Assembly (NCBI GenBank): GCA_021823875.1
Contig: JAKAMD010000269.1
Coordinates: forward strand, 1 to 5,108
Length of the DNA stretch: 5,108 bases
Direction of reading: 5' to 3'
DNA from: Pseudomonadota bacterium
GTDB taxonomy: Bacteria > Pseudomonadota > Alphaproteobacteria > Rhizobiales > Xanthobacteraceae
Part shown: piece by piece, positions 1 to 5,108 of the stretch
Numbering within the stretch: position 1 is the first letter of the stretch
How the letters are laid out: each line of letters opens with the position of its first letter
Made by a program: the position numbers and the translations under genes
Notes under the pieces: model-generated
Databases searched by the model: none
Seen by the model: only the letters and a program-made list of their open reading frames with translations
What the model was told of the DNA's origin: nothing

Positions 1-1
1 C

Positions 2-361
2 GGCCAGGTCTATGGTGGCGCCGCACAAGGCATCGGCACCGCGCTTTATGAGGAGATGCACTACGACGACAAAGGTCAGCCGCTGGCTGCTACTTTTGCG
101 GACTATCATCTGCCCGGAGCGCCGGAAGTGCCGGCCTTTGACGTCGACCACATGGAATACCCATCACCGATCAGCCGCTTCGGACAGAAAGGCATCGGCG
201 AGGGCGGCGCGATTGGCCCGCCAGCGGCTATCGCCAACGCAATAAACGATGCGCTGGTGCCGCTCGGCGTTGAGGTCGATACACTGCCGATCACACCGGG
301 GCGTCTGCTCGCCAAGCTTTTGCATGCCGGCCGTCAAGCGAAGGTGGAGGAAGGCGCGTGA
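2..361 (+). CDS. Molybdenum hydroxylase large subunit (molybdopterin-binding, CoxL/XdhB type), 3' end only
   Basis: This is the last 119 residues of the molybdenum-cofactor-binding catalytic subunit of a xanthine dehydrogenase / aerobic CO dehydrogenase family enzyme. The visible part opens with GQVYGGAAQGIGTALYEE, the conserved glutamine-containing cofactor-binding segment of the family. It continues through a typical ADYHLPGAPEVP...FDVDHMEYPSP stretch to KGIGEGGAIGPPAAIANAINDAL. The Glu at fragment residue 67 (codon 200-202) in GxGE is the family's conserved active-site base next to molybdenum. The frame is open from the left edge, so roughly 650 upstream residues are missing if it has the usual length of about 770. 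The signature loop that tells form I CO dehydrogenase (AYxCSFR) from other hydroxylases is among them, so the substrate cannot be called. Its TGA overlaps the GTG start of the FAD subunit by 4 bases, indicating translational coupling in an L-M-S operon. The family is sure; the substrate is unknown. Confidence 0.93.
   Translation, partial: GQVYGGAAQGIGTALYEEMHYDDKGQPLAATFADYHLPGAPEVPAFDVDHMEYPSPISRFGQKGIGEGGAIGPPAAIANAINDALVPLGVEVDTLPITPGRLLAKLLHAGRQAKVEEGA
346..350 (+). promoter_or_regulatory. Shine-Dalgarno site for the GTG-started FAD subunit
   Basis: GGAGG lies 7 bases before the GTG at 358. This near-perfect site supports GTG 358 as the start, even though it is not ATG and overlaps the upstream stop codon. 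Confidence 0.75.
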
Positions 362-1182
362 AACCGGTCGCCTTTGACTACGCTGCGGCCAAGGACGTAG
401 CGTCAGCAACCTTGCTGCTGACTGAAGCCGCCGACGAGGCCAAGCCGATTGCCGGCGGCCAGTCACTCGGGGCCATGCTGAACTTGCGTTTGGCGCGGCC
501 GACCGTACTGGTCGACATTTCGCGCGCTGCCGACATGCGTACAACCGAGGACGAAGGCGATGCGATCCTCTATGGCGCCGCGGTCACCCATGCCGAGATC
601 GAAGACGGCGTGGTGCCTGATGCGACCCCGGGTTGGCTCGCCGCTGTCGCACGCGGTATCGCCTATAGGGCAGTCCGCAACCGCGGTACCATCGGTGGCA
701 GCCTCGCCCATGCAGATCCGGCGGCCGATTGGGTCAATGTGCTGACCGCGCTGGGCGCTGAAGTCGTCCTCGCGCGGAAAGGATCGTCGCGCACAGTGGC
801 TCTGCCCGAATTCTTCACGGGGCCGTTCGCCACTGTTCTTGCTAACGGCGAGGTGATTTCCGGCGTGCGCGTGCGCAAGCCGACGCGGACGGCACGGTGG
901 GGCTATTGGAAGTTTTGCCTCAAGGTCGGCGACTTCGCCAAGGCGAGCGCGGCGGTCCTGCTCGACCCGGAGCGCAACGAGACACGGGTGCTGCTCGGCG
1001 CGATCGAGCGTCCTCCGCTTCTGCTGACCGACCCATCGACAGTGCTGGACGCAAGGGGCGCCCTCGCGGATGTGGTGAAGCAGGCCCTGCCATTTCTTTC
1101 CGAGGAATCACATGCCCTGCACGTCGCTGCGCTGCGGCGCGCCCTTGTGATGGCCAGGTCTGGCGGGGAGCGCGCGGCATGA
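358..1182 (+). CDS. Molybdenum hydroxylase FAD-binding medium subunit (CoxM/CutM-like)
   Basis: This 274-residue flavoprotein passes electrons from the 2Fe-2S subunit to an external acceptor in the cytoplasmic molybdenum hydroxylase complex. The N-terminal FAD-binding domain of the FAD_binding_5 type shows AGGQSLGAMLNLRLARP at residues 32-48. It also shows RNRGTIGGSLAHADPAADW at about 107-125, whose TIGGS...D element contacts the FAD pyrophosphate and isoalloxazine in this family. The segment from about residue 175 to the end, with a WKFCLKVGDFAKAS element, fits the CO-dehydrogenase flavoprotein C-terminal domain. The length is close to the usual 280-290 residues. The start is GTG with a strong ribosome site, overlapping the large-subunit stop by 4 bases (GTGA). 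The gene's own TGA overlaps the next ATG in the same way (ATGA at 1179-1182). The three genes therefore form a tightly coupled operon. The exact substrate of the complex is unknown. Confidence 0.95.
   Translation: MKPVAFDYAAAKDVASATLLLTEAADEAKPIAGGQSLGAMLNLRLARPTVLVDISRAADMRTTEDEGDAILYGAAVTHAEIEDGVVPDATPGWLAAVARGIAYRAVRNRGTIGGSLAHADPAADWVNVLTALGAEVVLARKGSSRTVALPEFFTGPFATVLANGEVISGVRVRKPTRTARWGYWKFCLKVGDFAKASAAVLLDPERNETRVLLGAIERPPLLLTDPSTVLDARGALADVVKQALPFLSEESHALHVAALRRALVMARSGGERAA
1166..1170 (+). promoter_or_regulatory. Shine-Dalgarno site fixing the start of the 2Fe-2S/CoxG fusion gene
   Basis: GGGAG lies 8 bases before ATG 1179. It decides the start of the fusion gene: the same frame is open back to 897, but the upstream part is only a shadow of the FAD-subunit gene. 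MSTVTLRVNG from 1179 is the usual N-terminus of the small subunit. Confidence 0.65.
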
Positions 1183-2309
1183 GTACGGTCACGTTGCGCG
1201 TCAATGGTGTCGAGGTCACCAAAGATATCACGCCGCGCACCCATCTCGCCGATTTCGTTCGAGAGGATCTCAACCTCACCGGCACGCATCTCGGTTGTGA
1301 GCATGGGGTGTGCGGGGCCTGTACCCTGATCGTCAACGGCCGTCCTGTGCGCTCCTGCTTGAGTTTCGCTGTTGCCTGCGCGGGGGCGGACGTGCGCACT
1401 GTCGAGGATTTTGACGACGATCCCGTCATGGCTCTGTTACGCGAAGCCTTTAGCCGCCACCACGGCCTGCAATGCGGCTATTGCACCCCCGGTATGCTGG
1501 CCACCGCTTACGACATCGTCACCCGACTACCCGACGCCGACGAGGCCCGCATCCGCGAGGAATTGTCGGGCAATCTTTGCCGCTGTACCGGCTATGTCGG
1601 CATCGTGGCAGCGATCCAAGACGTGCTTGCGCAAGGCTCGCACCGGAGCGCCGTACCCGTAACGGCGCCAGCTCCATTGACGGCTATAGCAACGGGTTGG
1701 ACGCCGCCGCCGGCGACGCTGGTGGCCCCCGCGCCTGTTGGACAAATCGCGGTATCGGGAAAGATTGATGGCGGCGGTACACTCACCCGTTCGATTGCCG
1801 TGCCAGTGCCGTTGGAACGGCTTTGGAATACCTTGCAAGATATTGAAACCATCGCGGGTTGCCTGCCAGGCGCGTCCATTGAATCGATTAAACCCGATGG
1901 CTCGATCGAAGGTGCATTCCAGGTCGCCATTGGCCCCATGCGGGCGCGCTTTAGCGGAACGGCGCATATCGCGTTTAACGCCACCGCACGCAGTGGCGAC
2001 GTTCGTGGCGCCGGTGGCGATCGCGTCAGCCGGTCGCGCGCCGAGGGCGTCATTCGCTTTACGGCTCAACCGGAGGCAGGAAATGCGTCGCGGCTTACGC
2101 TTGATATGACCTATAAGTTGGCAGGACCGCTGACCCAATTCGGCCGGCCCGCGGTGGTGGCAGGCGTTGTCGACCAGTTGCTTGCAACCTTCGCCAAGAA
2201 TTTGGTGCAAGCAAGCAAGGGCGAAGCGATCGCCACATCAGTGCCGGTCGGTGGCATCAGGTTGCTGCTTGGATTATTTCGCCGATTGTGCTCCAGGGTC
2301 CGGTCATAG
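1179..2309 (+). CDS. Molybdenum hydroxylase 2Fe-2S small subunit fused to a CoxG-like SRPBCC domain
   Basis: This is a 376-residue two-domain protein. Residues 1-152 are a complete small subunit (CoxS/CutS type) with both iron-sulfur sites. The plant-ferredoxin-type cluster uses C40, C45, C48 and C60 (C-x4-C-x2-C-x11-C). The helical-bundle cluster uses C99, C102, C134 and C136 (QCGYCTPGM...GNLCRCTGY). An Ala/Pro-rich linker spans about 153-200. Residues about 201-348 match the CoxG family (SRPBCC/START-like fold), recognisable by SIAVPVPLERLWNTLQD, CLPGASIE, GPMRARFSG and a final VDQLLATFAKNL. The tail GGIRLLLGLFRRLCSRVRS is hydrophobic and basic. Separate CoxG proteins are known to link CO dehydrogenase to the membrane and quinone pool. 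By inference, the fusion tethers that function to the electron-exit side of the enzyme. The stand-alone small subunit is usually about 160 residues, so this is a true in-frame extension with no stop or frameshift between the parts. Confidence 0.93.
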   Translation: MSTVTLRVNGVEVTKDITPRTHLADFVREDLNLTGTHLGCEHGVCGACTLIVNGRPVRSCLSFAVACAGADVRTVEDFDDDPVMALLREAFSRHHGLQCGYCTPGMLATAYDIVTRLPDADEARIREELSGNLCRCTGYVGIVAAIQDVLAQGSHRSAVPVTAPAPLTAIATGWTPPPATLVAPAPVGQIAVSGKIDGGGTLTRSIAVPVPLERLWNTLQDIETIAGCLPGASIESIKPDGSIEGAFQVAIGPMRARFSGTAHIAFNATARSGDVRGAGGDRVSRSRAEGVIRFTAQPEAGNASRLTLDMTYKLAGPLTQFGRPAVVAGVVDQLLATFAKNLVQASKGEAIATSVPVGGIRLLLGLFRRLCSRVRS

Positions 2310-2314
2310 AAGAA

Positions 2315-2860
2315 ATGTCATTTCCTGAAAGTTCGTCTTCGAGAGTGCGCATGCCGCAGAAAGTCAAACAATCCAACAACCCCGCTTCGTTCGCAGAGGA
2401 ATGGCATGGTAAGCCGCTACAGGAGCGCCCCGGCTTTCTGATCCGTCGGTTACACCAAATCCATGTGGCCCTCTTCATGGAAGAGTGCGCGGACGAAAAC
2501 ATCACGCCGGTGCAATACAGCATTCTGTCGGCGCTCGATCACATGGGCACGGCCGAGCAGATTGCGCTGTCGCGCGCCGTCGGTCTCGATACCACCAATG
2601 TTGCCGACGTGCTGGCGCGCCTGGAGCGGCAGCGATTAGTGCGGCGGCGGGTGTCGCAGCAGGACAAACGCATGAAGGTGGTTTCGCTCACCGACGCAGG
2701 CCGGGCGCTGCTAAAACGGATCGACGGCCGTGCCGCCCGCGCCCATGAACGGACGTTGGCTCCATTGAAGCCGAAGGAGCGTGAGCGATTCCTGCGCGAT
2801 CTTGCTCAATTGGTAGAGTTCAACAATGACATCAGCCGTACCCCAGTGGGCCTGCGATGA
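2315..2860 (+). CDS. MarR-family winged helix-turn-helix transcriptional regulator
   Basis: This 181-residue cytoplasmic DNA-binding protein probably acts as a dimer and probably as a ligand-released repressor. The wHTH core is clear: TPVQYSILSALDHMG (residues 64-78), EQIALSRAVGLDTTNVADVLARLERQRLVRR (81-111, including the recognition helix), then the wing VSQQDKRMKVVSLTDAGRALL with the family's D-x-R and LTxxG elements. The flanking helices at about 36-60 and 135-172 would form the dimer interface. The start is uncertain. ATG 2315 lies 5 bases after the upstream stop with a weak AGAAGAA. GTG 2288 would overlap that gene. ATG 2351 has GAGAG five bases upstream and would give 169 residues. All three keep the full wHTH. 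The tight spacing implies cotranscription with the hydroxylase operon. It may control that operon and/or the divergent promoter region downstream; its ligand is unknown. Confidence 0.9.
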   Translation: MSFPESSSSRVRMPQKVKQSNNPASFAEEWHGKPLQERPGFLIRRLHQIHVALFMEECADENITPVQYSILSALDHMGTAEQIALSRAVGLDTTNVADVLARLERQRLVRRRVSQQDKRMKVVSLTDAGRALLKRIDGRAARAHERTLAPLKPKERERFLRDLAQLVEFNNDISRTPVGLR

Positions 2861-2877
2861 ATTATCGAGGCACTGCT

Positions 2878-3252
2878 TCAGGGGCCGGTGAAATCCCAGA
2901 CTTTGCGGGCTCCACCTGGCGGGTCGCGCCGCACCGCCTCCGCATCGATAGCGACTTCGCCGTTCTGAATGCGAACCGGATAAAGCTTCAAGGCATCAAC
3001 CTTCCATCCCCGTGAGACATGGCCATCCACGAGAGAGTACGACGCGAGATGACGTGGGCAAATGAGGCGGCCGTCCTCGATGCGTCCTTGCGAGAGATCG
3101 GCCTTTTCATGCGGACATGTACCTTGGAAGGCGTAGACGGTGCTGCCTTGGCGCGCCAGCACCAGCCCATACCCCTCCAGCAGAATCCGACGAAACGTGC
3201 CGTCAGGCAGCTCGTCGAGTGTGGCAACTGCGACGAAGCGGGGCTCGTTCAT
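2878..3252 (-). CDS. Stand-alone Rieske [2Fe-2S] ferredoxin
   Basis: This 124-residue soluble electron carrier consists of a single Rieske domain. The cluster ligands are complete: C46-P-H48 in GTCPHEKADLSQG and C65-P-R-H68 in LICPRHLASYSLVDG, separated by 16 residues. The N-terminus FVAVATLDELPDGTFRRILLEG and the C-terminal beta strands VDALKLYPVRIQNGEVAID fit the usual fold. There is no signal peptide, membrane helix or oxygenase catalytic domain, so it looks like a ferredoxin partner rather than an oxygenase. The canonical CPWHG of many members is replaced by CPRHL here. The start at 3252 is supported by AGGAG ten bases upstream. The frame stays open further upstream, but only antisense to the DUF1116 gene and without Rieske character. 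The gene ends 17 bases from the convergent marR and diverges from the DUF1116 gene. Its redox partner cannot be named from sequence. Confidence 0.9.
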   Translation of the reverse strand: MNEPRFVAVATLDELPDGTFRRILLEGYGLVLARQGSTVYAFQGTCPHEKADLSQGRIEDGRLICPRHLASYSLVDGHVSRGWKVDALKLYPVRIQNGEVAIDAEAVRRDPPGGARKVWDFTGP

Positions 3253-3311
3253 TTCGATTCGGCTCCTGGTATCGCGGCGGGTATCCACCAGTGGCACGAG
3301 AAAACAAGCAG
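3253..3311. promoter_or_regulatory. Divergent intergenic region between the Rieske and DUF1116 genes, probable promoter/operator
   Basis: These 59 bases must carry the start signals for at least one, and probably both, of the flanking divergent genes. Visible structure: an inverted pair CTGGT (3266-3270) and ACCAG (3287-3291); a short palindrome CCACCAGTGG (3285-3294); and a direct repeat GGTATC at 3268-3273 and 3280-3285. On the minus strand TTGTTT followed after about 16 bases by GATACC is a weak sigma-70-like pair, with about three matches to each consensus box. No convincing plus-strand promoter is visible. Binding by the nearby MarR protein is possible but is an inference. Confidence 0.35.
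3263..3267 (-). promoter_or_regulatory. Shine-Dalgarno site for the Rieske ferredoxin gene
   Basis: AGGAG on the minus strand lies 10 bases before the ATG ending at 3252, a slightly long spacing. It favours this start over the longer open frame reaching to 3480. Confidence 0.55.
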
Positions 3312-4457
3312 ATGAGTTCGCACTTGTCCAATCGCGCAACGTGGGAATCCTTTGAACAATTGCTGGCGGTGAAGCCGCAACTCGACCTTTGCGCGCCGCT
3401 CGCATCGGTCGTTTCCGTCCCGGAGCATACATTGTTGCATGCCGGCCCACCCATGCGGGAAAAGGCGGCGATCCCGGCACCGCTGTTCAACAGCGCAGTA
3501 GCCGCCGCCTTGTTCGAGGGCTGGGCCGAGGACGAGTCCGGTGCGCGGTCCGCGATCCAACAGGGACGTATCCGGCTCGCACCGGCGCAGGACCACGGTG
3601 TGGTCACTCCGCTTGCGTTCGTTGTATCGCCATCCATGTGGGTATTGGGCGTTTCGGATGCTGCCGGAGAGGTAAAGTCACGCTATACGCCGGTCAACGA
3701 CGGTCCGCCGCCGGCTGCCCTGCGCTTCGGTGCTCGTAATGACGGGCAAGCCGAGCGATTGTCGCTGCTCGGCCGGATCGGACCGGCCCTGTGCGATGCT
3801 CTTAAAGAGCCGATCCCGGTGTTGCCGGTGATGCAGGCGGGACTATCCGGTGGCGACGATCTGCATGGCCGAGTATCGGCAGCTAACGCTGCGCTCGCGC
3901 TCAAGCTCGCTCCGCGCCTTTCGGGCGAAGCGGCGGCCTATCTGTCGGTCGCCAATCAATTCGTCCTCAACGTCATTATGGCGGCCTGTGCGGTGATGCT
4001 CGGGGCTGGCGGCGACATAGCCGGTAGTCGCATGGTGACCGCGGCGGGCGGCAATGGTGTCGATTTGGGCTGGCGGCTTGCTGACGCGCCGGCAGTTTGG
4101 CACACGACAACTGCAGAGGTGCCGGTCGGCCCGCATTTTCCTCACGCGGCGGAACGGCGCTTCCTGCCGGCGATAGGCGACAGCGCGGTCATCGACGCCT
4201 GCGGTTTCGGCGCCGCGGCCTTACGTTTTGCCCGAGAGATGATGGCCGCGCTCCGCGGTCATGTTTCGGATGCTTATTTCGCCGACACGGCGAGCGAGCC
4301 GTTTCTCGGGCATCATCCGGCATTCCCGTCCGATCTGCGGCTTGGCCTCGATATCGCTCATGCGACACCGGTGCGCGGTATCATGTTGGCCGCGCTCGAC
4401 GCGGATGGCGAAGCTGGGCTCGTTGGCCGGGGCATCGCGCCCTGGCCGCAGGTTTAA
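3312..4457 (+). CDS. DUF1116 family protein (AllG/YlbE-like), diverged
   Basis: This 381-residue protein matches the DUF1116 family along its whole length. In order: LLHAGPPM (41-48), AALFEGWAEDESGA (65-78), the IQQGRIRLAP...TPLAFVVSPSMWV block (82-111), GGDDLHGRVSAANAAL (180-195), NQFVLNVIMAACA (215-227), SRMVTAAGGNGVDLGWRL (239-256), VGPHFP (272-277) and GDSAVIDACGFGAAA (289-303). The best-known member is E. coli AllG (YlbE), a component of the oxamate carbamoyltransferase system in anaerobic allantoin use, of about 420 residues. Here several conserved-looking positions differ, for example GDD-HGR where the family usually has GDE-HNR, and GGNGVD where it usually has RNGTD. No AllF (FdrA) or AllH (DUF2877) gene is visible, so a different substrate is likely. 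ATG 3312 is chosen although its ribosome site is weak, because the next in-frame ATG (3453) falls inside the HAGPP motif. The product is predicted cytoplasmic; its role is unknown. Confidence 0.82.
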   Translation: MSSHLSNRATWESFEQLLAVKPQLDLCAPLASVVSVPEHTLLHAGPPMREKAAIPAPLFNSAVAAALFEGWAEDESGARSAIQQGRIRLAPAQDHGVVTPLAFVVSPSMWVLGVSDAAGEVKSRYTPVNDGPPPAALRFGARNDGQAERLSLLGRIGPALCDALKEPIPVLPVMQAGLSGGDDLHGRVSAANAALALKLAPRLSGEAAAYLSVANQFVLNVIMAACAVMLGAGGDIAGSRMVTAAGGNGVDLGWRLADAPAVWHTTTAEVPVGPHFPHAAERRFLPAIGDSAVIDACGFGAAALRFAREMMAALRGHVSDAYFADTASEPFLGHHPAFPSDLRLGLDIAHATPVRGIMLAALDADGEAGLVGRGIAPWPQV

Positions 4458-4473
4458 GGCGATCGCCGCCGTT

Positions 4474-5108
4474 TCAGGCTGCAATGGCATCCGGGATCAG
4501 CGGCGAGTCGCTATCATGGCATACGCCGGCGCGTAGGCAGAACACCGGGCGGATCAGCTTGTCGGTCACCACTTCAACGCCGCTGTTGTCGGAAAGCTTA
4601 AAGCGGCCGTTGAGGATTTCGAGCACACTGACGTCGGCTTGGCGTCCGACCTGCAACGTGCCGATCTCGTCCTGCATCCGCACCATGACCGCCGGATTGG
4701 CGGTGACGGTGGCGATGACCTGCTCCAGCGACATGCCGAGGGTCAGCAGTTCGGTCATGGCAACGGTCAGGCTGAATGGAGCGACGCCGAAGAACGGGTT
4801 TTCCTCGCGTACGGCCTTATCCATGCCGGCCGGCGGCACCTTGACGTTATAGCCGTGCAAGTCGGCGCCGAGGGTGAACAGGCCGTCTTTCATCTCGGTC
4901 CACGGCGCTCTGCCCTTTGGGTGATAGTCCTTCATTGCTTCCCAGTTGCGGTAGTTTTGGTGGCCGTTGGTTTCCAGGACCCCAATCTTCATTCCCGGCA
5001 GAGGGGCAAGCCTCGCAGCGACGTTCTTATTCCAGTCCACGAGGATTGGATTGACGGTGAGATCGGCGCAGAAACACGGAACCTGCCGTTCGTGGGCGAC
5101 GCGGGCGA
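4474..5108 (-). CDS. Chimeric frame, 3' part: enolase-superfamily (MR/MLE)-like segment joined to an amidohydrolase/deacetylase C-terminus
   Basis: The 210 visible codons form one open frame that runs off the right edge; the gene's start is outside. The first ~75 residues (5106 to about 4880) read PCFCADLTVNPILVDWNKN...ETNGHQNYRNWEAMKDYHP. They resemble the last barrel strands and C-terminus of mandelate racemase/muconate lactonizing enzymes. From about 4872 the sequence becomes TLGADLHGYNVKVPP...PFFGVAPFSLTVAMTELLTLGMSLEQVIATVTANPA, then DEIGTLQVGRQADVSVLEILNGRF and KLIRPVFCLRAG. That is the typical end of amidohydrolase/deacetylase metallohydrolases, with the Asp of GADLHGYN (4861-4863) fitting the metal-site Asp after barrel strand 8. 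The amidohydrolase part would lack its HxH, Lys and other His ligands if nothing of it lies further upstream. It could be a natural fusion, a deletion-born remnant, or an assembly join. The gene converges on the DUF1116 gene with a 16-base gap. Domain assignments come from remembered family patterns. Confidence 0.75.
   Translation of the reverse strand, partial: ARVAHERQVPCFCADLTVNPILVDWNKNVAARLAPLPGMKIGVLETNGHQNYRNWEAMKDYHPKGRAPWTEMKDGLFTLGADLHGYNVKVPPAGMDKAVREENPFFGVAPFSLTVAMTELLTLGMSLEQVIATVTANPAVMVRMQDEIGTLQVGRQADVSVLEILNGRFKLSDNSGVEVVTDKLIRPVFCLRAGVCHDSDSPLIPDAIAA

Noticed and set aside
897..1178. Upstream extension of the 2Fe-2S/CoxG frame
   Set aside because: It overlaps the FAD-subunit gene in another frame. 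The canonical small-subunit N-terminus and a good ribosome site are at 1179.
1527..2210. 227-codon open frame on the minus strand
   Set aside because: It lies wholly antisense to the Fe-S/CoxG fusion gene, whose motifs are unmistakable. The translation has no recognisable domain and the biased composition expected of a shadow frame in GC-rich DNA.
2..2309. Calling the operon aerobic CO dehydrogenase (coxLMS)
   Set aside because: The FAD and Fe-S subunits and CoxG domain are shared by many family members. The diagnostic large-subunit active-site loop is outside the window, and the L-M-S order differs from the usual coxMSL.
2861..2877. Gap between convergent marR and Rieske genes as a terminator
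   Set aside because: Seventeen bases with no inverted repeat or T-run visible.
3117..3311. Possible 65-residue N-terminal extension of the DUF1116 protein
   Set aside because: It is antisense to the Rieske coding region and does not resemble DUF1116. The family pattern begins after ATG 3312.
3253..3480. Possible 76-residue N-terminal extension of the Rieske protein
   Set aside because: It would be antisense to the start of the DUF1116 gene and has no Rieske-like content. The ATG at 3252 has its own AGGAG and gives a normal-length domain.
4458..4467. GGCGATCGCC palindrome in the 16-base gap between convergent genes
   Set aside because: It is a perfect 10-base palindrome, but too short to form a stable hairpin with a loop and with no T-run on either side. 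I do not call it a terminator.
4097..4852. 251-codon open frame on the plus strand
   Set aside because: It runs in another frame through the end of the DUF1116 gene and then antisense through the chimeric gene. It is Arg/Ser-rich without motifs, so it is a GC-driven shadow.
1..5108. tRNA/rRNA genes, CRISPR arrays, insertion sequences, attachment sites
   Set aside because: Coding sequence fills nearly the whole window. I saw no repeat-spacer arrays, terminal inverted repeats, transposase motifs or tRNA-like cloverleaf sequence.

Overview
The window is GC-rich and densely packed, with short or negative intergenic gaps. Its gene families suggest a proteobacterium, most likely an alphaproteobacterium of the Bradyrhizobium/Hyphomicrobiales kind. 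That placement is an impression from codon and protein style, not a computed assignment. Both ends of the window cut through genes. All seven genes look like parts of a catabolic (accessory metabolism) locus.

Layout. (1) Positions 2-2309, + strand: a molybdenum hydroxylase operon of the xanthine dehydrogenase / CO dehydrogenase family, in the order large subunit (3' end only), FAD subunit, 2Fe-2S subunit. The genes are joined by two 4-base stop/start overlaps. The 2Fe-2S subunit is fused to a C-terminal CoxG-type SRPBCC domain. (2) Positions 2315-2860, + strand: a MarR-family regulator starting 5 bases after the fusion gene, so probably in the same transcript. (3) Positions 2878-3252, - strand: a small stand-alone Rieske ferredoxin, convergent with marR. 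(4) Positions 3253-3311: a 59-base divergent intergenic region holding small dyads. (5) Positions 3312-4457, + strand: a diverged DUF1116 protein, the family of AllG/YlbE, a component of the oxamate carbamoyltransferase system of allantoin degradation. (6) Positions 4474-5108, - strand: the 3' part of an open reading frame that looks chimeric. Its upstream portion resembles the C-terminal barrel end of mandelate racemase/muconate lactonizing (enolase superfamily) enzymes. Its downstream portion resembles the last barrel strand and C-terminus of amidohydrolase/deacetylase metallohydrolases.

How the genes may work together (inference). The molybdenum hydroxylase would hydroxylate a carbon of an organic substrate, often an N-heterocycle or aldehyde in this family. 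Electrons would pass through two 2Fe-2S clusters to FAD, and the fused CoxG domain would dock the enzyme to the membrane or quinone pool. The Rieske protein is an electron carrier. The DUF1116 and hydrolase-type genes suggest later C-N bond chemistry. MarR would make the locus substrate-responsive. The large-subunit signature that separates true CO dehydrogenase from other hydroxylases lies outside the window, so the substrate cannot be named.

The two most unusual items are the enolase-like/amidohydrolase-like chimeric frame at the right edge and the 2Fe-2S/CoxG fusion.
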